Assembly (NCBI GenBank): GCA_019310865.1 | Contig: JAFDDL010000117.1 | Span: 1-9,030, forward strand | Direction: 5' to 3' | Length of the DNA stretch: 9,030 nt | Origin: Deltaproteobacteria bacterium | GTDB taxonomy: Bacteria; Desulfobacterota; Desulfobacteria; Desulfobacterales; JAFDDL01 | Shown here: in pieces, positions 7,387-9,030 of the stretch | How the letters are laid out: every line of letters begins with the position of its first letter | How positions within the stretch are numbered: the stretch's first letter is position 1 | Position numbers and translations under genes: made by a program | The notes under the pieces: model-generated | Database searches by the model: none | The model's input: the letters and a program-made list of their open reading frames with translations, nothing else | Told to the model about the DNA's origin: nothing

Positions 7387-9018
7387 ATGAATAAGCTCTT
7401 TGCAGCGGAAAAAATCTTGATCAATGGAAAAATTGTTACAGTGGATTCGCGCGATTCGATTGTTGAGGCAGTGGCCATAAAAGATGGACGGTTCCTGGCG
7501 ACTGGAACCACCGATCAAATAAAAGCGTTTGCAGCCAACGATACCGAGGTTCTGGATCTTGAAGGGAAAATGGCGATGCCGGGCATCATTGATTCTCACA
7601 CGCACCCGATGCTGCAAGCCTCGCAACTGTTAGCGATTAACTTCCGACAATTGAATGTGAAGACAATTGATGAGGTAAAAGAATTGGTTAAATCGCGCGC
7701 CCAGGAACTTGGCCCTGGAAAATGGGTACGAGGCGTTAGCTTTAATGAGTTCAGATTGGAAGAAAATAGGCATATCACTCGCTGGGAATTAGACGAGGTC
7801 GCGCCGGACAACCCGGTTCATATTTTATCCGATACCTATCACCAATGCATTGTTAACAGCCAGGCTTTAAAGCTTGCCGGGGTGACAAAAGATACGCAAG
7901 ACCCGCCGGGCGGGGAGATACAGCGCAATGAAGTGGGAGAGGCCACCGGTTTGTTATATGAAATGGCAGAGATGTTGGTATCCAAGACTATCCCGCCCTA
8001 TACGGTTGAAGAGATCAAGGCGGGGTATGTCGATATGATAAACCAGTTCTCAAGTTGGGGGGTCACGTCAATCCAGGACGCCGGCGCTCATAATTTGGGG
8101 ATACGGGCTTTTCAACAGCTTTTAAAGGAAGGCATGCGGCAGATCCGAATCAGTCTGATGGTCAGCCTGTTTCCACGGCGGGCGGAAAAGCAGGATATCA
8201 ACCTGCTCGACAATCTGGTTAATATGGGCATTGAAAGTGGTTTTGGTGACGATTGGCATAAAGTCATTGCCGTCAAGATAATGGGCGATGGCTCAGGTGT
8301 CGGGGGAACCGCTGTTGTCTATGAACCCCAGCACCGGGGACCCAAGGGGCTCGGCATATGGATGACAGATCCCACGGTCATTGAAGAAATGACCCTGAAA
8401 GCCCATGAAGCAGGCATCCGAGTGAGTGTCCATTGTATTGGGGATCGGGCAATTGACGTGGTTCTGGACTGTATCGAAAAGGCCCAGAAGAAGAAACCAA
8501 TACCGGACATGCGGCATCTTTTACAGCATATCACCTGCTGCAATCCCAAAATACTTGAGCGTATCAAACAGCTTGAAGTTGTGCCGGCTTTAACCACCGG
8601 GGCTATTTACCGTTTGGGAGATCAGGTGGCTGAAAATTTTGGTCCTGAGCGAAGCCGTTGGATCTATCCGCATAAAACCCTGAAAGAGATGGGTGTCGTC
8701 GCCGGAAGTAATAGCGATTTCCCCATTGTTTCCACCAAACCGTTTGAGCAGATGTATGCGGTGGTTACGCGTAAAACTGCCAATGGAACCCAAATTGCAC
8801 CAGAAGAAGCTGTCGATATCATGGATGCCATTCGAATATACACCTGGAACAATGCTTATACGGCAAAAGATGAAGATAAGCTGGGGAGCATCGAACCCGG
8901 AAAGTTGGCAGACCTGATTGTGATCGACAGGGACATCACAGCGCTTCCCTCCGAGGCGCTGTTGGAGGCCAACGTGCTCATGACGGTTGTGGATGGTAAA
9001 ACCGTTTACGAGGCTTGA
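7387..9018 (+). CDS. YtcJ-like metal-dependent amidohydrolase (543 aa)
   Basis: This is a complete Amidohydro_3/YtcJ-type enzyme. Motifs in order: EKILINGKIVTVD (8-20), H71 and H73 in DSHTHPM, K297 in VKIMGDGSG (probable carboxylated metal-bridging lysine), H349 and D353 in SVHCIGDRA, H381 in LQHIT, D444 in SNSDFP, and the closing GSIEPGKLADLIVIDRD tail. No signal peptide is visible, so it is cytoplasmic. Family knowledge points to hydrolysis of an amide, formamide or related C-N bond; the substrate is unknown. It follows the receptor by 9 nt (AATATAGTT) with no recognisable Shine-Dalgarno, so translation probably depends on ribosomes finishing the receptor. The start fits the usual family N-terminus. 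It is a close paralogue of the truncated gene at 1-867 and the best match for the antisense remnant at 2589-2663. Twelve bases remain after the stop, ending in a T-run; no terminator can be judged. Confidence 0.95.
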   Translation: MNKLFAAEKILINGKIVTVDSRDSIVEAVAIKDGRFLATGTTDQIKAFAANDTEVLDLEGKMAMPGIIDSHTHPMLQASQLLAINFRQLNVKTIDEVKELVKSRAQELGPGKWVRGVSFNEFRLEENRHITRWELDEVAPDNPVHILSDTYHQCIVNSQALKLAGVTKDTQDPPGGEIQRNEVGEATGLLYEMAEMLVSKTIPPYTVEEIKAGYVDMINQFSSWGVTSIQDAGAHNLGIRAFQQLLKEGMRQIRISLMVSLFPRRAEKQDINLLDNLVNMGIESGFGDDWHKVIAVKIMGDGSGVGGTAVVYEPQHRGPKGLGIWMTDPTVIEEMTLKAHEAGIRVSVHCIGDRAIDVVLDCIEKAQKKKPIPDMRHLLQHITCCNPKILERIKQLEVVPALTTGAIYRLGDQVAENFGPERSRWIYPHKTLKEMGVVAGSNSDFPIVSTKPFEQMYAVVTRKTANGTQIAPEEAVDIMDAIRIYTWNNAYTAKDEDKLGSIEPGKLADLIVIDRDITALPSEALLEANVLMTVVDGKTVYEA

Positions 9019-9030
9019 TCAGCGCTTTTT

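Noticed and set aside
7084..7626. 180-codon minus-strand open frame across the receptor/amidohydrolase junction
   Set aside because: It is antisense to two well-supported genes and has no domain signal.

Overview
The window looks like part of a Gram-negative bacterial catabolic or scavenging locus of roughly 50% GC. A TonB-dependent outer-membrane receptor and an exported metallo-beta-lactamase-fold protein, both with signal peptides, show the Gram-negative envelope. The coding style and the stack of YtcJ-like amidohydrolases would fit a proteobacterium or Desulfobacterota member, but no marker gene fixes the taxon, so this is a weak guess.

Layout: (1) 1-2601, plus strand: the C-terminal part of a YtcJ-like amidohydrolase that is cut by the window edge, then 30 nt later a complete, more divergent YtcJ-like amidohydrolase (567 aa). 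(2) 2589-2663, minus strand: a 24-codon remnant of a third amidohydrolase of the first type. It overlaps the 3' end of the 567-aa gene. (3) 2685-4816, minus strand: a two-gene operon of periplasmic MBL-fold hydrolase then MFS transporter, joined by a 4-nt ATGA overlap; the remnant lies directly behind it. (4) 4817-5187: a 371-nt AT-rich divergent control region with a good plus-strand promoter and several short repeats that could be operators. (5) 5188-9018, plus strand: the TonB-dependent receptor (729 aa), then 9 nt later another complete YtcJ-like amidohydrolase (543 aa), which is a close paralogue of the truncated gene at position 1.

How the genes may work together (inference): the receptor brings a scarce or bulky molecule across the outer membrane, the MBL-fold enzyme may hydrolyse it in the periplasm, the MFS protein moves the substrate or product across the inner membrane, and the cytoplasmic amidohydrolases cleave amide-type or related bonds in it. 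The substrate cannot be named from sequence.

The most notable non-obvious signal is the antisense amidohydrolase remnant between the convergent operons. With the direct paralogue pair at the two window ends, it shows that the locus has been rearranged by duplication and deletion of amidohydrolase genes. I see no RNA gene, CRISPR array, insertion sequence or clear rho-independent terminator.
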